Positions 52,163-61,878 are shown, counted from the stretch's first letter. The stretch: 64,000 bases of DNA from Vibrio sp. LaRot3 (GCF_027587025.1 NZ_JAPPTI010000004.1:124001-188000), one strand, 5' to 3'. The notes: a model not told the origin generated them from the sequence alone. Made by a program: numbers and translations.

Positions 52163-53425
52163 TTAGCGAGATAACTGAGCGAGGCAACCCTGCTGATTCG
52201 GGTTGTCTCCTATCTTAAATTGCCAGCCATAACTCGCACATAAGCGTTGAACGATCAACAAACCTAAGCCATGCTCTGTGCCATTTTCTGGGTTATAACC
52301 CGTACCAGTATCTAACACCGTCACGCCTTGACTGCCGATGATGACTTCAATCTTTCCATGCTCAGTAAATCGTAACGCATTAGAGACCAGATTCTTCAAA
52401 ATCATCTCTAAGACAACCCGAGGGAAGTTAACATGAGCTCCCTCTTCTATCACCACGTCGATTGGCACATTAGAGTGATTTGAACCGCGATACGATTCCA
52501 CATCCAACTGAAAATGTGCCACTGGGTACTCTTGGTTTACTTGGCTGACATTCTCTTGTTTAACAATACTCAGCAAAACTTCCATGGTATTTTGCATGCC
52601 TTGGGCCGCGGTAAGAATGCGCTTTCGCTGCTTGGTTTGAAAGGCTTCATCAGGCTTCATTGCTTGCAGTTCCGCTGCGCCTAACACCACCGCAATTGGG
52701 GTTTTGAGTTCATGGCTTGCGTACTTAGCAAACATCAACTCTTGCTTACCAAGCCGCTCTTTCATTTGTGCATACTGATTGAGATGCTGCGTCATCTGTT
52801 GTATTTCATCGATGGCGCGCTCATTAACTTTAAACTGACCCTCTTGCTTAGTTTGCAACTGCTGAGAAAGCTCTGAAATAGGTGACATCAACCCTTCAAA
52901 TACACGCTTAAGTGAAAAACGCAGCACAACAATGAGGAACACCATCAACAGCATTGAGACACCAAGCAACACATCCCAATTGTCATCCCCAAATTCAATC
53001 GCACGCGCACCGATGGTTAAGTACATTGGAACGGTTTTACCTTGATACTCAAACTCGGTGCGGTAGACCATAAAACCCTCAAGGTAGTACGAACGAATAC
53101 GAGTCACCTCTCCCAGTGGATACGGGCCATTTTCACGTAGATTGGCGGGTAGGGCGTCATGGCTGTAGTAAGCCATCACATGCTTACTTAATTCGGTTGT
53201 ATCTTCTTGAGATAACGAATAATGCTTAACGCCAATTTGCTCAAACGAAACCAAGTGTTGCTGAATTTGGTCATCCTCGTGAAGAACTAAGCTCAACGCA
53301 AAGGAGAAAAAGACAATGAACGAAGTAGACAGTGCAATAAAAGAAAACGTGGTGAGTAGACGTACTTTAACGTCTTGAATTGAATTGCCAGTTCGGTGCT
53401 TAAACAACTTGTCAAAAAGTGCCAT
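52163..53425 (-). CDS. Sensor histidine kinase next to the RND efflux genes
   Basis: The 420-residue protein has membrane helices at about 25-48 and 155-178 with a periplasmic domain of about 100 residues between them. HisKA (FAKYASHELKTPIAVVLGAAEL) follows, then HATPase with ILKNLVSNALRF and TEHGLGLLIVQRL. The G1 box reads DTGTGYNP rather than the usual DTGxGI. Its start shares one base with the stop of the response-regulator gene (TAATG). It probably senses envelope stress or a toxic compound and controls the divergent efflux pair. Confidence 0.93.
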   Translation of the reverse strand: MALFDKLFKHRTGNSIQDVKVRLLTTFSFIALSTSFIVFFSFALSLVLHEDDQIQQHLVSFEQIGVKHYSLSQEDTTELSKHVMAYYSHDALPANLRENGPYPLGEVTRIRSYYLEGFMVYRTEFEYQGKTVPMYLTIGARAIEFGDDNWDVLLGVSMLLMVFLIVVLRFSLKRVFEGLMSPISELSQQLQTKQEGQFKVNERAIDEIQQMTQHLNQYAQMKERLGKQELMFAKYASHELKTPIAVVLGAAELQAMKPDEAFQTKQRKRILTAAQGMQNTMEVLLSIVKQENVSQVNQEYPVAHFQLDVESYRGSNHSNVPIDVVIEEGAHVNFPRVVLEMILKNLVSNALRFTEHGKIEVIIGSQGVTVLDTGTGYNPENGTEHGLGLLIVQRLCASYGWQFKIGDNPNQQGCLAQLSR

Positions 53426-54105
53426 TACTTCTCCAAACGAAAGCCGAATTTAGGCACAGTTTTAAGCATCGCTTTTTCAAATGGCTTATCAAGAATATTG
53501 CGGAGCAAATAAATATGGCTACGAAGCACATCTTTGTCTGGTGCGTCATCTCCCCAAAGCTGTTGGATTAAGGTTTCCCTTGTCACAACATCTCCCTGCG
53601 CTTTCACTAAAGTCACTAAAATTTGGTACATAACTGGCGTGCATACTAATAGATGACCATCACGTCGCACTTGATGGGTTTTCTCATCTATCTCAAGTTG
53701 ACCGTATGTTAAGTGGGTTTGAGCAACTTGGCCGCGATAACGGTTGATTAAGGCAATCAATCTTGCTTCGAGTTCAGGAAACTGAAAAGGTTTACTCACA
53801 AAATCATCCACACCGGACTCAAAACCAGTCAGTAAATCTTGCTGACCATTAAGCGCGGTTAACATCAAAATTGGAGTTGTGCAGCCGTTAGCACGCAGTT
53901 CTTTCGCCACCTGCATGCCATCTTTTTTCGGCAACATCACATCCAAAATGATGGCATCGAACTCGTTCTCTAATGCTAACGATAGCCCGAGCTCACCGTT
54001 TTCAGCAAAATCAGGCTCTGCGCCTTTTACCTCAAGAAAATCGGCCAAAATACCTTGTAGTTCTTCGTTGTCTTCGACAACCAAAATCTGCTTACCATCT
54101 AGCAT
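53425..54105 (-). CDS. OmpR-family response regulator of the efflux locus
   Basis: The 226-residue protein has a receiver with acidic pair in VVEDNEEL, phospho-Asp in IILDVMLPKKDG near 52, Lys in DDFVSKPFQFPEL, and a winged-helix domain with RETLIQQLWGDD and PKFGFRLEK. ATG 54105 with GAAGG upstream is preferred to a GTG at 54126. It is divergent from the RND adaptor and pump genes; 11-bp tandem repeats lie in the shared promoter region. Confidence 0.94.
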   Translation of the reverse strand: MLDGKQILVVEDNEELQGILADFLEVKGAEPDFAENGELGLSLALENEFDAIILDVMLPKKDGMQVAKELRANGCTTPILMLTALNGQQDLLTGFESGVDDFVSKPFQFPELEARLIALINRYRGQVAQTHLTYGQLEIDEKTHQVRRDGHLLVCTPVMYQILVTLVKAQGDVVTRETLIQQLWGDDAPDKDVLRSHIYLLRNILDKPFEKAMLKTVPKFGFRLEK

Positions 54106-54147
54106 AGCAATACCTTCTATCTTCACTCTTGCAGTGTGCTCAGCGCG

Positions 54148-54169
54148 ATGTCGAATTTATGTCAAATTT
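54148..54169. promoter_or_regulatory. Tandem 11-bp repeats, probable response-regulator site
   Basis: ATGTCGAATTT (54148-54158) is directly followed by ATGTCAAATTT (54159-54169), 10 of 11 identical and exactly one helical turn apart, the standard arrangement for OmpR/PhoB-type dimers. They lie between the divergent regulator and efflux genes. Confidence 0.6.
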
Positions 54170-54192
54170 GATCATGGAACAAATATCTTCAG

Positions 54193-54222
54193 TGTCGAGT
54201 TCGCTTCGACAAAAACTCGACA
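54193..54222. promoter_or_regulatory. Inverted repeat in the efflux promoter region
   Basis: TGTCGAGTT (54193-54201) and AACTCGACA (54214-54222) form a 9-bp stem with a 12-base loop that itself contains TCGCTTCGA. It may be a transcript hairpin in the leader of the adaptor gene or a second operator. Confidence 0.4.
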
Positions 54223-54263
54223 TCGGTCCTTTCAAACTACTGATATTACGTTAGGAGCTGACC

Positions 54264-55040
54264 ATGCAAAAAATACTACTCTCGCTATCTATCGGTTCTA
54301 TTTTTATCGCTCCATCTCTGTTAGCAGTGGACTTGATAGGAAAAACCATCAGCAATGACCCCGTCAATATCGTTTCAGAAGTAAGCGGTGTTATTCAAAA
54401 TGCTGACCTCGATGTAGGTCAAATCGTGAATCAAGGAGAAACGCTCGCCACAGTGAAGGCAGACGATTTCAAACTTGAACTAAGCAAGAAGAAAGCGCAC
54501 CTCGCACTTGCTCAAGCCGATTTGAAGCTTAAGCACTCTGTTTACCAGCGCTATCAAGAGCTCAGAAAGAAGAACAGCTTATCGCAAAATGAGTTGGACA
54601 TTGCTGCTGCCGATTACGCCAGCGCTAAAGCGAACCTTTCGCTGGCTCAGCTCGATGTCGCCAATTCCCGTGAGGATTTGAAGCAAACCACCATTAAAAC
54701 CTTACTGGGTGGTTTTGTAAGCCAACGCCATGTTGAAAATGGTACATGGGTAAACCAAGGCGACCCTCTTTACCGAATCGTCAACATCGATACTCTCACC
54801 GTGCGCCTACTGGCGAGTGAATTTGATCTCGCCGATCTTGCCGTTGGCCAAACGGTTGAGCTATGGAGCGAATCCACGCCGACGCAGCGTATCACAGCCA
54901 ACATTAGCCGTATTGGCGTCGAACCGGATGCAAACTCACTCGCCTACCCCGTAGAAATTGACATCGATAACCAAGATCACAGCCTAAAGCCTGGGATGTC
55001 GATTCACGCCACCACACAACTGTCGTCAGTTAGTCAGTAG
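54264..55040 (+). CDS. RND efflux periplasmic adaptor protein (short)
   Basis: The 258-residue protein has a signal peptide (KILLSLSIGSIFIAPSLLA), a lipoyl half (SEVSGVIQNADLDVGQIVNQGETLATV), a coiled-coil hairpin (about 75-140), the second lipoyl half (GGFVSQRHVENGTWVNQGDPLYRI) and a beta-barrel. It ends at LKPGMSI, so the membrane-proximal domain of standard adaptors is nearly missing. It bridges pump and outer-membrane channel. The pump gene starts 12 bp downstream. Confidence 0.9.
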   Translation: MQKILLSLSIGSIFIAPSLLAVDLIGKTISNDPVNIVSEVSGVIQNADLDVGQIVNQGETLATVKADDFKLELSKKKAHLALAQADLKLKHSVYQRYQELRKKNSLSQNELDIAAADYASAKANLSLAQLDVANSREDLKQTTIKTLLGGFVSQRHVENGTWVNQGDPLYRIVNIDTLTVRLLASEFDLADLAVGQTVELWSESTPTQRITANISRIGVEPDANSLAYPVEIDIDNQDHSLKPGMSIHATTQLSSVSQ

Positions 55041-55052
55041 TAAGGGAACGCA

Positions 55053-58052
55053 ATGAAAGGCTTTTTATCCTACTTTGCTCAGCGCAGTTTTTTAGCCCGT
55101 ATTTTGACCTTAATGGTCGTGCTTATCGGGCTAGGCGCCACCAGCATTTTAAAACTGCAAGAGTTGCCTGACGTCGCCTTTGCAGAAGTCACTATCACTA
55201 CTCAGTATCCGGGCGCTTCCGCACAAGATATCGAGCTCAACATTACCAATAAAATCGAGCAAGAGCTTAAGACGGTTCAAGGGCTAACCAAATACACCTC
55301 TTACTCTTATGATGGTCAATCACAGATTTTGATCGAGCTTGATGAAGGCTATGACCTCGACAAAACCGTCCGAGATATCCAGCAAGCGGTAGACCGAGTT
55401 CAAGGCTTACCTAAAGACATTACTAACCCGCCGGTTGTGGAACAGGAAAGCACATCATCATTTGAAGTGTTAACCTTTGGCGTCGTGACTGACCTCGGCA
55501 ACACCGCACAGCAACAATATGCGCGAGAGCTAGAGAAAAGCATCCGCAATGTACCGGGCGTGGGCAAAGTTTCACTGTCTGGTTTTTCCAAACGCGAATT
55601 TTGGATAGAACTCGACCCTGCCAAAGTTGCGCGGTACAAGCTCACTTTTGCCGAAGTTACCAATGCGGTCAATACCCGCAACCTATCACTCTCTGGCGGT
55701 TTAGTTGAATCGTGGAACAGTGAAGAACGCATTGTCACAATGACGCAAATCACCTCAACAGAAGAGTTGGCAAGTACCATCATCAAAACGCTACCAACGG
55801 GTGAGTTAATCCGCCTATCTGATGTGGCTAACGTGCACGATACTTTCGAAAAAGCGACGCAAATAGGCTTGGTGAACGGTGAACAGGCGGTTCTATTTAC
55901 AATCTCAAAAAGTGCCAGTGCCGATATCATTGCCACCATTGATAATGTAAAAAACCTACTTGCTGACGAAGCTGAACGCTTACAGGGGGATTATCGTTTT
56001 CCTATCGTGCTGAACTTAGCAGACGATATGAGTGCTAAATTCTCAATCGTGACGACCAATGGTGGAGTTGGACTGATACTGGTACTGCTAGTTCTAAGCC
56101 TTATCTTACAACGCCAAATCGCGTTTTGGGTGTCCGTTTCTATTCCGTTTTGTGTACTCGGCGTAATGCTGGTGCTACCAATGCTCGGAATGAACTTAGA
56201 CAGCATCACGCTAGCCGCAGTATTGTTAGTCATTGGTATCATTGTGGATGACTCAGTGATCGTTGCTGAAAGCATCTATCAAGAAAAACAATCCGGAAAG
56301 CCTGCATTGCAAGCCGCTGTTGATGGCGTATATAACGTGATTCGACCAATCATCGCCAGCTTAACCACCACAGCGTTGGTGTTTATCCCGATGTTCTTCA
56401 TTCCCGGAGCAATGGGTAAAGCCATCATCGTGATCCCGATTACCGTGATTGCTGCGCTGCTTTTCTCCCTCGCCGAATGTACCTTTACCTTACCGGCTCA
56501 CCTCGCCAACTCAATGGAGAAGAGAAACCAACAAGACGTGAAAGTAGACCGTTTCCAACCACTGATACAAGCGTATAAGCGCCTGCTAGAACGCTGCTTA
56601 ACATGGCGGAAAAGTGTCTTAGTTATCGCGCTGCTCGCGTTAAGTGGAAGCGCAGCACTACTCACCACCTTAAAGTTGGATATCTTCCCGGCCGAAACCG
56701 CCAAATACGTAGAGATTTATACCGAAGTTGCCCCCGGTACACCTATCGAAAAAATTCGTGCGGCGCACCTTGAGTTAGAGCAGGCGATTAGCCAATTACC
56801 AGACGATGAACGGGTTGCCTATAGCATGACCTATCAAAGCCCTGCTAGCACAGGCTTACTTACGCTAACAAACTTTGAACAACGTAGTCGCACGGCTAAC
56901 CAAATCGCAGACAGTTTGAACCAAACGTTGGCTCAATCAGATTTGATCGACTTCGTAAAGTTTACCGTTGATGCCGGAGGCCCACCACCAGGTGAACCGC
57001 TGGAAATCCGCGTGATCAGTAATGATACGGAGCAACGTAATCATGCGGTAGACCTCACCATTGAATGGATGGAACAGCAAGCCGGTTTGGATAAAGTCAC
57101 TCATAACGAAAGCCTTAAAGATCCTCAGCTGCAAATCATTCCACAATATGATTGGTTAGGCCGCTATAACCTTACAGTGCAAGACCTTGCATCAACACTG
57201 CGTATCGCATTTGACGGGGAAAGCGTTACCTCAACTTGGATTGGTGACGAAGAAGTGGACCTGCGTGTGATATTGAATCAAGAGCATCGCAATATCGCAA
57301 AACTGAATACCACTAAAATTTCGACACCGACGGGAGAGCAAGTACCTCTCAATCGATTAGCAAAAATTGAACGAGTCCAAGCGCCGCGCGAGATTCTCCA
57401 CTACAACGGCGATCGCCAAGTGTTGGTCAGCGCCCAGATCACAGATGACAACCTCTCACCGGGGGATTTAAGCCAAGCACTGACAGAAGCACTAAGCGGC
57501 AAAGTTGGCACAAAAGTGAAACTGGATATTGGTGGCGAAGCTGAAAATACCAATGAAACGTTGTCGGGCTTCTTTGTTGCCTTCCCAGCAGCAATGATCG
57601 GGATCTACTTCGTGTTGGCGTTAATGTTTAGCTCTTTACTGCAGCCTCTAATGATCATGGCGGTGATCCCATTTGCTGCGGTTGCTGCACTCATGGCGTT
57701 ATTCGTCCACATGCAGCCGGTATCGCTGTTTGCATTGATTGGAGTCTTGGGTATGACTGGCGTCGTAGTCAACAATGCATTGGTGCTGATCAACCGAATC
57801 AACGAGCTAATAGACTCTGGCCTAGAAATCACTCAAGCCGTTATTGACGCCAGTGCGAGTCGATTGCGACCAATACTGTTGACATCAATCACAACCGTTG
57901 TCGGGCTTCTTCCATTAGCATACGGCATTGGAGGCACTGATGTTTACATGGGGCCAATGTCTCTTACACTGGGTTACGGTTTACTGTTTTCGTTACCTGT
58001 CGTGTTGTTGGTTATTCCGTCCCTATACAGCGTATGTTGCGCGAAAAAGTAG
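55053..58052 (+). CDS. RND-family efflux pump (HAE-type permease)
   Basis: The 999-residue inner-membrane protein has the 12-helix, two-large-periplasmic-loop RND layout. Signatures are QYPGASAQDIELNITNKIEQEL near residue 48, proton-relay acidic residues in VIGIIVDDSVIVAESIYQEKQ near 400, and GGEAEN, IGVLGMTGVVVNNALVLINRINEL and ASASRLRPILLTSITTVVGLLPLAYG in the second half. It should expel toxic compounds by proton antiport. No outer-membrane channel gene is adjacent, so a TolC-like protein elsewhere must be used. Probably controlled by the divergent two-component system. Confidence 0.95.
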   Translation: MKGFLSYFAQRSFLARILTLMVVLIGLGATSILKLQELPDVAFAEVTITTQYPGASAQDIELNITNKIEQELKTVQGLTKYTSYSYDGQSQILIELDEGYDLDKTVRDIQQAVDRVQGLPKDITNPPVVEQESTSSFEVLTFGVVTDLGNTAQQQYARELEKSIRNVPGVGKVSLSGFSKREFWIELDPAKVARYKLTFAEVTNAVNTRNLSLSGGLVESWNSEERIVTMTQITSTEELASTIIKTLPTGELIRLSDVANVHDTFEKATQIGLVNGEQAVLFTISKSASADIIATIDNVKNLLADEAERLQGDYRFPIVLNLADDMSAKFSIVTTNGGVGLILVLLVLSLILQRQIAFWVSVSIPFCVLGVMLVLPMLGMNLDSITLAAVLLVIGIIVDDSVIVAESIYQEKQSGKPALQAAVDGVYNVIRPIIASLTTTALVFIPMFFIPGAMGKAIIVIPITVIAALLFSLAECTFTLPAHLANSMEKRNQQDVKVDRFQPLIQAYKRLLERCLTWRKSVLVIALLALSGSAALLTTLKLDIFPAETAKYVEIYTEVAPGTPIEKIRAAHLELEQAISQLPDDERVAYSMTYQSPASTGLLTLTNFEQRSRTANQIADSLNQTLAQSDLIDFVKFTVDAGGPPPGEPLEIRVISNDTEQRNHAVDLTIEWMEQQAGLDKVTHNESLKDPQLQIIPQYDWLGRYNLTVQDLASTLRIAFDGESVTSTWIGDEEVDLRVILNQEHRNIAKLNTTKISTPTGEQVPLNRLAKIERVQAPREILHYNGDRQVLVSAQITDDNLSPGDLSQALTEALSGKVGTKVKLDIGGEAENTNETLSGFFVAFPAAMIGIYFVLALMFSSLLQPLMIMAVIPFAAVAALMALFVHMQPVSLFALIGVLGMTGVVVNNALVLINRINELIDSGLEITQAVIDASASRLRPILLTSITTVVGLLPLAYGIGGTDVYMGPMSLTLGYGLLFSLPVVLLVIPSLYSVCCAKK

Positions 58053-58073
58053 CACACTAACCCCTTTCCACTC

Positions 58074-58113
58074 CCCGCTAATGGTATGACTAAACATTAG
58101 CGGGATTTTTCTT
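58074..58113 (+). terminator. Terminator of the RND operon
   Basis: CCCGCTAATG (58074-58083) pairs with CATTAGCGGG (58095-58104), followed by ATTTTTCTT. Confidence 0.85.
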
Positions 58114-58219
58114 ATTCGAAAATTTTGAACATTACCATCCAAATTGCCAGATTATCTCTCTGCCATCCTGTCAGTAAACTGCGCCTAACATAACGAAATA
58201 ACTCTGACGGAGCGCCATT

Positions 58220-58801
58220 ATGACTTCAACTCTTGTACTTAAATCGAGCATTCTGAGCGAATATTCGCAATCAAACCAACTGATTGACGCAGCCCTAGAA
58301 GGCAAAAACAATATTATCGAACGAGATCTCGCTGAGAACCCAATTCCAGTACTAGATGCAAAAGTAGCGACCGCGCTACGCGGCTCTGCTGATGATTTGT
58401 CACCTGAACTACTCGAGATTCTTGAACTATCCAATAACCTGATTGAAGAATTAAAAGCCGCGGATCAAATCGTCATTGCAGCACCTATGTACAACTTCAT
58501 GGTACCGACTCAGTTGAAAAACTGGTTCGATATTATTGCACGAGCAGGCGTAACCTTTACTTACACAGAGCAAGGCCCGAAAGGCCTGATTGAAAATAAG
58601 AAAGTTATCGTGGTCACAACCCGTGGCGGCATGCATAAAGACAGCGATCGTGACTCCATTAAAGGCTACCTAACCACTATGCTTGGTTTTATTGGCCTAA
58701 CTGATGTTGAGTTTGTTTATGCAGAAGCTCTAAGCATGGGTGATGAATCAGCCCAAAGCAGCCGCGAAAAGGCGTTATCTCAGCTGTCTGCTCTGATTTA
58801 A
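58220..58801 (+). CDS. azoR: FMN-dependent NADH-azoreductase
   Basis: The 193-residue protein matches Azo[18 protein letters not shown] (FMN phosphate loop), [41 protein letters not shown] and [11 protein letters not shown]. It reduces azo dyes and quinones with NADH, and helps against thiol-specific stress. GGAGCGCC precedes the ATG. It stands alone with a very strong terminator downstream. Confidence 0.95.
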   Translation: MTSTLVLKSSILSEYSQSNQLIDAALEGKNNIIERDLAENPIPVLDAKVATALRGSADDLSPELLEILELSNNLIEELKAADQIVIAAPMYNFMVPTQLKNWFDIIARAGVTFTYTEQGPKGLIENKKVIVVTTRGGMHKDSDRDSIKGYLTTMLGFIGLTDVEFVYAEALSMGDESAQSSREKALSQLSALI

Positions 58802-58822
58802 AACTCAAATTCACTGCCTAAT

Positions 58823-58856
58823 AAAAAACCTCGGTTTGACCACCGAGGTTTTTTGT
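58823..58856. terminator. Perfect 13-bp terminator hairpin
   Basis: AAAAAACCTCGGT (58823-58835) pairs with ACCGAGGTTTTTT (58842-58854) around TTGACC. It works for azoR and for the convergent MFS gene. Confidence 0.9.
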
Positions 58857-58897
58857 CCTTTCTTTATCAAGCTTTTTGTCTAATAGACTACTACCAA

Positions 58898-60079
58898 TTA
58901 TTGGCTTTCTATTACTGCCGCTTGTTTCACTTCCTTCGCATTGACCTTCGCAATCATCAACAACCCGATCATTGGTACCACAATCGCCGCGAAAGGAATC
59001 ATACCAGCCCCTAAATGACTATCAATCACTATACCGCCGAGGAAACCGCCAAACGCATTCGCTAAGTTAAAGGCTGAAATATTCGCCGTTGCAGCCAACT
59101 CTTGTCCCTCACCGCCATGCTTCATAACTCGAAGCTGCATTGCTGGCACATTAGCAAAAGAAGCAATGCCAAAGACAAAAGCCGTTACCACAAACATCAG
59201 CTTACTTTCGATTGCCAAACCAACCAGCAATAGCGAAACGATCATTGCCATTGCCCAAAACATCGAAGCTTTTTGTAAGTTCTTATCTGACGAACGACCG
59301 CCCATTGTATTACCCACAATCAGACCGATACCAACAATAACCAGAATCCAAGTCACTGCACTCTCAGCAAACCCTGTTATGTGCATCGCGATAGGTGCAA
59401 TATAACCGTATAAAGTCATGAATCCCGACCAAGCAAATACGGTGATAGCAAGGCTGACTATTAGCATCGGATTTTTAAATGCCGCCAACTGCGCTTTAAC
59501 ATCTTTCGCTTCGCCGTGACCTGTTGATTTAATCACCGATGTGATGAAAAACAGCGCCACTAAACCAAATGCTGCAACGGTCAAAAACGTGGAATGCCAG
59601 CCAAACTGCAAGCCAATCCAAGTGCCGCCCGGCACACCTAAAACATTAGCCAACGTTAGGCCAGCAAACATTTGCCCTACCGCTCGACCTGCCATTTTTT
59701 CCGACACCAAATTGGTCGCCACTACTGCACCAATGCCATAAAACGGCCCTTGTACTAAGCCAGTTACAACTCGACTAACCATTAACACTAAGTAATTGGG
59801 TGCAAAAGCAGACAATACATTACCAGCAATGAACAGCACCATTAACCCAGCCAAAACCGCTTTTTTATTAAACCGAGCTAGATAGATCGTCAACAGCGGC
59901 CCACCGAACACAATCGCAAGTGCGTAAGCACTAATCAAGTAACCGGCTTGCCCCTCAGTAATAGCGAGCGAATTGGCCACCTGAGGAAGAATCCCTGCGA
60001 TTACAAATTCAGCGGTTCCGATAGCAAAAGCGGCGAGTGTTAGGATCCATACCTGTAATGGCATTTTTTCTTTATTCAT
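58898..60079 (-). CDS. MFS drug:H+ antiporter-type transporter (YdhP/AraJ-like)
   Basis: The 393-residue protein has twelve helices with family landmarks LAAFAIGTAEFVIAGILPQVA in helix 1, VSRVVTGLVQGPFYGIGAVVA in helix 4 and LANVLGVPGGTWIG (motif C-like) in helix 5. DHA1 carriers of this branch export drugs, sugars or nucleosides. ATG 60079 gives the usual family start; in-frame ATGs at 60115 and 60163 would add residues unlike a helix-1 leader. It lies behind an SDR gene on the same strand and both are divergent from a LysR gene. Confidence 0.87.
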   Translation of the reverse strand: MNKEKMPLQVWILTLAAFAIGTAEFVIAGILPQVANSLAITEGQAGYLISAYALAIVFGGPLLTIYLARFNKKAVLAGLMVLFIAGNVLSAFAPNYLVLMVSRVVTGLVQGPFYGIGAVVATNLVSEKMAGRAVGQMFAGLTLANVLGVPGGTWIGLQFGWHSTFLTVAAFGLVALFFITSVIKSTGHGEAKDVKAQLAAFKNPMLIVSLAITVFAWSGFMTLYGYIAPIAMHITGFAESAVTWILVIVGIGLIVGNTMGGRSSDKNLQKASMFWAMAMIVSLLLVGLAIESKLMFVVTAFVFGIASFANVPAMQLRVMKHGGEGQELAATANISAFNLANAFGGFLGGIVIDSHLGAGMIPFAAIVVPMIGLLMIAKVNAKEVKQAAVIESQ

Positions 60080-60162
60080 GGGGAAGAATCTCTTGTTTAT
60101 TTCGTTTGAAGCCATGGGTAGCAAGCGTTTTAAATGCCATCGCACCCTATTTCTAATGAGCA

Positions 60163-60831
60163 TTAACCAAGTAACGCACCACCCTCGACATCAATGACAG
60201 CTCCGGTCATGTACGAGTTATCAATCAGAAGTAAATATGCTTTGGCAACATCACTTGGTTGCCCCACTTTGCCTACAGGCAAACTACCTTGAACTCGTTC
60301 ATACATGGCGTTTCTATCGTCTACTTTCATAGCTTGATAAGCTTGCGTTCTTGTTACTCCTGGACTAACGACGTTGACGCGAATAGGAGCCAGTTCTTTT
60401 GCCAGAACCTTGGTGGTCGCTTCTATAGCTGCATTGATCGCCGTTTTTACATAGGTATTAGCCACCACTTTTCGCGATAGCATGCCTGATGTCAGAGTGA
60501 TCGACCCACCTTGCTTGATATAGCGAGCGCCATGCTTCACCGCATTAATTGCGCCCCAAAACTTGGTATCGAAAGCGTATTTTGCTTGGTCAACAATGAC
60601 ATCAACCACTTTGCCCGATGGCGCATAAGACCCCGCAGTCACAATAAGATGGTCAAAGGCTCCAATAGTTTCGAAATAGTGATACACCGATTGTTCATCA
60701 CTGATATCTAACCCCGTCTTACGACTAGCGACATGCACTACACTATTTTTACTCTCTAATTGTTTCCCTATTTCCGCACCAATTCCTGAAGTACCGCCAA
60801 GCACAACATAGACCGTTTTCTCTTCTTTCAT
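60163..60831 (-). CDS. Short-chain dehydrogenase/reductase-fold protein with altered active site
   Basis: The 222-residue protein has the SDR cofactor loop (VVLGGTSGIGAEIGKQL), VTAGSYAP in place of NNAG, and the end RVNVVSPGVTRTQ with TGAVIDVEGG. In the catalytic region TSGMLSRKVVANTYVKTAINAAIEA, aligning on the following helix places Lys and Asn where the canonical Tyr and Lys (YxxxK) should be. The enzyme may be inactive in the classical sense or use a shifted Tyr. GGAG upstream supports ATG 60831. It is first in a unit with the MFS gene. Confidence 0.83.
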   Translation of the reverse strand: MKEEKTVYVVLGGTSGIGAEIGKQLESKNSVVHVASRKTGLDISDEQSVYHYFETIGAFDHLIVTAGSYAPSGKVVDVIVDQAKYAFDTKFWGAINAVKHGARYIKQGGSITLTSGMLSRKVVANTYVKTAINAAIEATTKVLAKELAPIRVNVVSPGVTRTQAYQAMKVDDRNAMYERVQGSLPVGKVGQPSDVAKAYLLLIDNSYMTGAVIDVEGGALLG

Positions 60832-60948
60832 AACTTGTATCTCCAATCTCGTTTCGATGGAGTCAGTATATTCATTGGTTTAATTTTGATAATTGAGTAA
60901 TATTTAAATTGATTATTCACCTGAGTCGAACAATAAAGAGAGATAAAC

Positions 60949-61878
60949 ATGGACAAGTTTTCTGATATGACTTTGTTTGCCAGTATTGTAAAAAACCAAG
61001 GATTAGCAGCTGCTGGTAGAGAGCTAGGCTTATCGCCAGCGACAGTCACAGCCCGTCTGCAAGCATTAGAAGAGCGTTACGGTGTAAAACTTCTCAATCG
61101 CAGCACAAGACATATCTCATTGACCGATTCTGGCGCAATGTATCATCAAGCTTGTTTAGAAATCATCGACAGTGTGAAAGCAACCGAAAACCTCCTCCAA
61201 ACAGGGACAAAAGAAGTCCGAGGAAGCTTAAAAATATCGGCACCAAGGGATATTGGTAAGCAATACCTATCACCGATAATCTCGGAATTCAGCCAGTTAT
61301 ATCCAGAAGTCGTGCCTTATCTATACCTCAATGACAATCTATCCAACTTGACAGAATCAGGGCTCGATATTGTCATCCGTTACGGGGAGCTGGCTGACAG
61401 CAACCTCATCTCTCGTAAGCTTGCCTCAAGCCGACGGGTATTATGTGCTTCCCCACAATACCTAGCTAGAAAAGGCACACCGATACAACCTCAAGATTTA
61501 GCTGCGCATGATTGCTTAGCAATGGTACGAAGCAACGAAGAACTCAAAACATGGCATTTCCAAGATAATGACCAGCACAACGTAATAACTGTTGTACCAA
61601 AGCGTTTTTCAGATGATGGCGAGGTCATTCGCCAATGGGCATTAGATGGAGCAGGTATCGCATTAAAATCCATTCTTGACGTACAAGAGGACATCAAACA
61701 ACAACGACTGGTCACCCTGCTTAATGGCTATATGAAAAACTTTAATGCCTCTACATCATCTGTTGGTGCTGACCTAAACGTCATTTACCTCAGCAGGCAA
61801 TACCAACCGAAACGACTTCGCCTATTTATAGATTTTCTGATTGAACGCTTTCACTCCCAATTTGCTGACAAGCCTTAA
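60949..61878 (+). CDS. LysR-family transcriptional regulator
   Basis: The 309-residue protein has the LysR helix-turn-helix (FASIVKNQGLAAAGRELGLSPATVTARLQALEERYGVKLLNRS) and an effector domain of the type-2 periplasmic-binding fold (GSLKISAPRDIGKQYLSPII, LDIVIRYGEL, VLCASPQYLARKGTP). It belongs to the CrgA/YhjC/DsdC-type branch often controlling divergent oxidoreductase and efflux genes. Here the divergent targets are the SDR and MFS genes, 117 bp away in an AT-rich spacer. Confidence 0.93.
   Translation: MDKFSDMTLFASIVKNQGLAAAGRELGLSPATVTARLQALEERYGVKLLNRSTRHISLTDSGAMYHQACLEIIDSVKATENLLQTGTKEVRGSLKISAPRDIGKQYLSPIISEFSQLYPEVVPYLYLNDNLSNLTESGLDIVIRYGELADSNLISRKLASSRRVLCASPQYLARKGTPIQPQDLAAHDCLAMVRSNEELKTWHFQDNDQHNVITVVPKRFSDDGEVIRQWALDGAGIALKSILDVQEDIKQQRLVTLLNGYMKNFNASTSSVGADLNVIYLSRQYQPKRLRLFIDFLIERFHSQFADKP

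Noticed and set aside
55400..55939. 179-codon frame on the minus strand inside the RND gene
   Set aside because: Antisense shadow of a clearly coding pump gene; serine/leucine-rich with no known domain.
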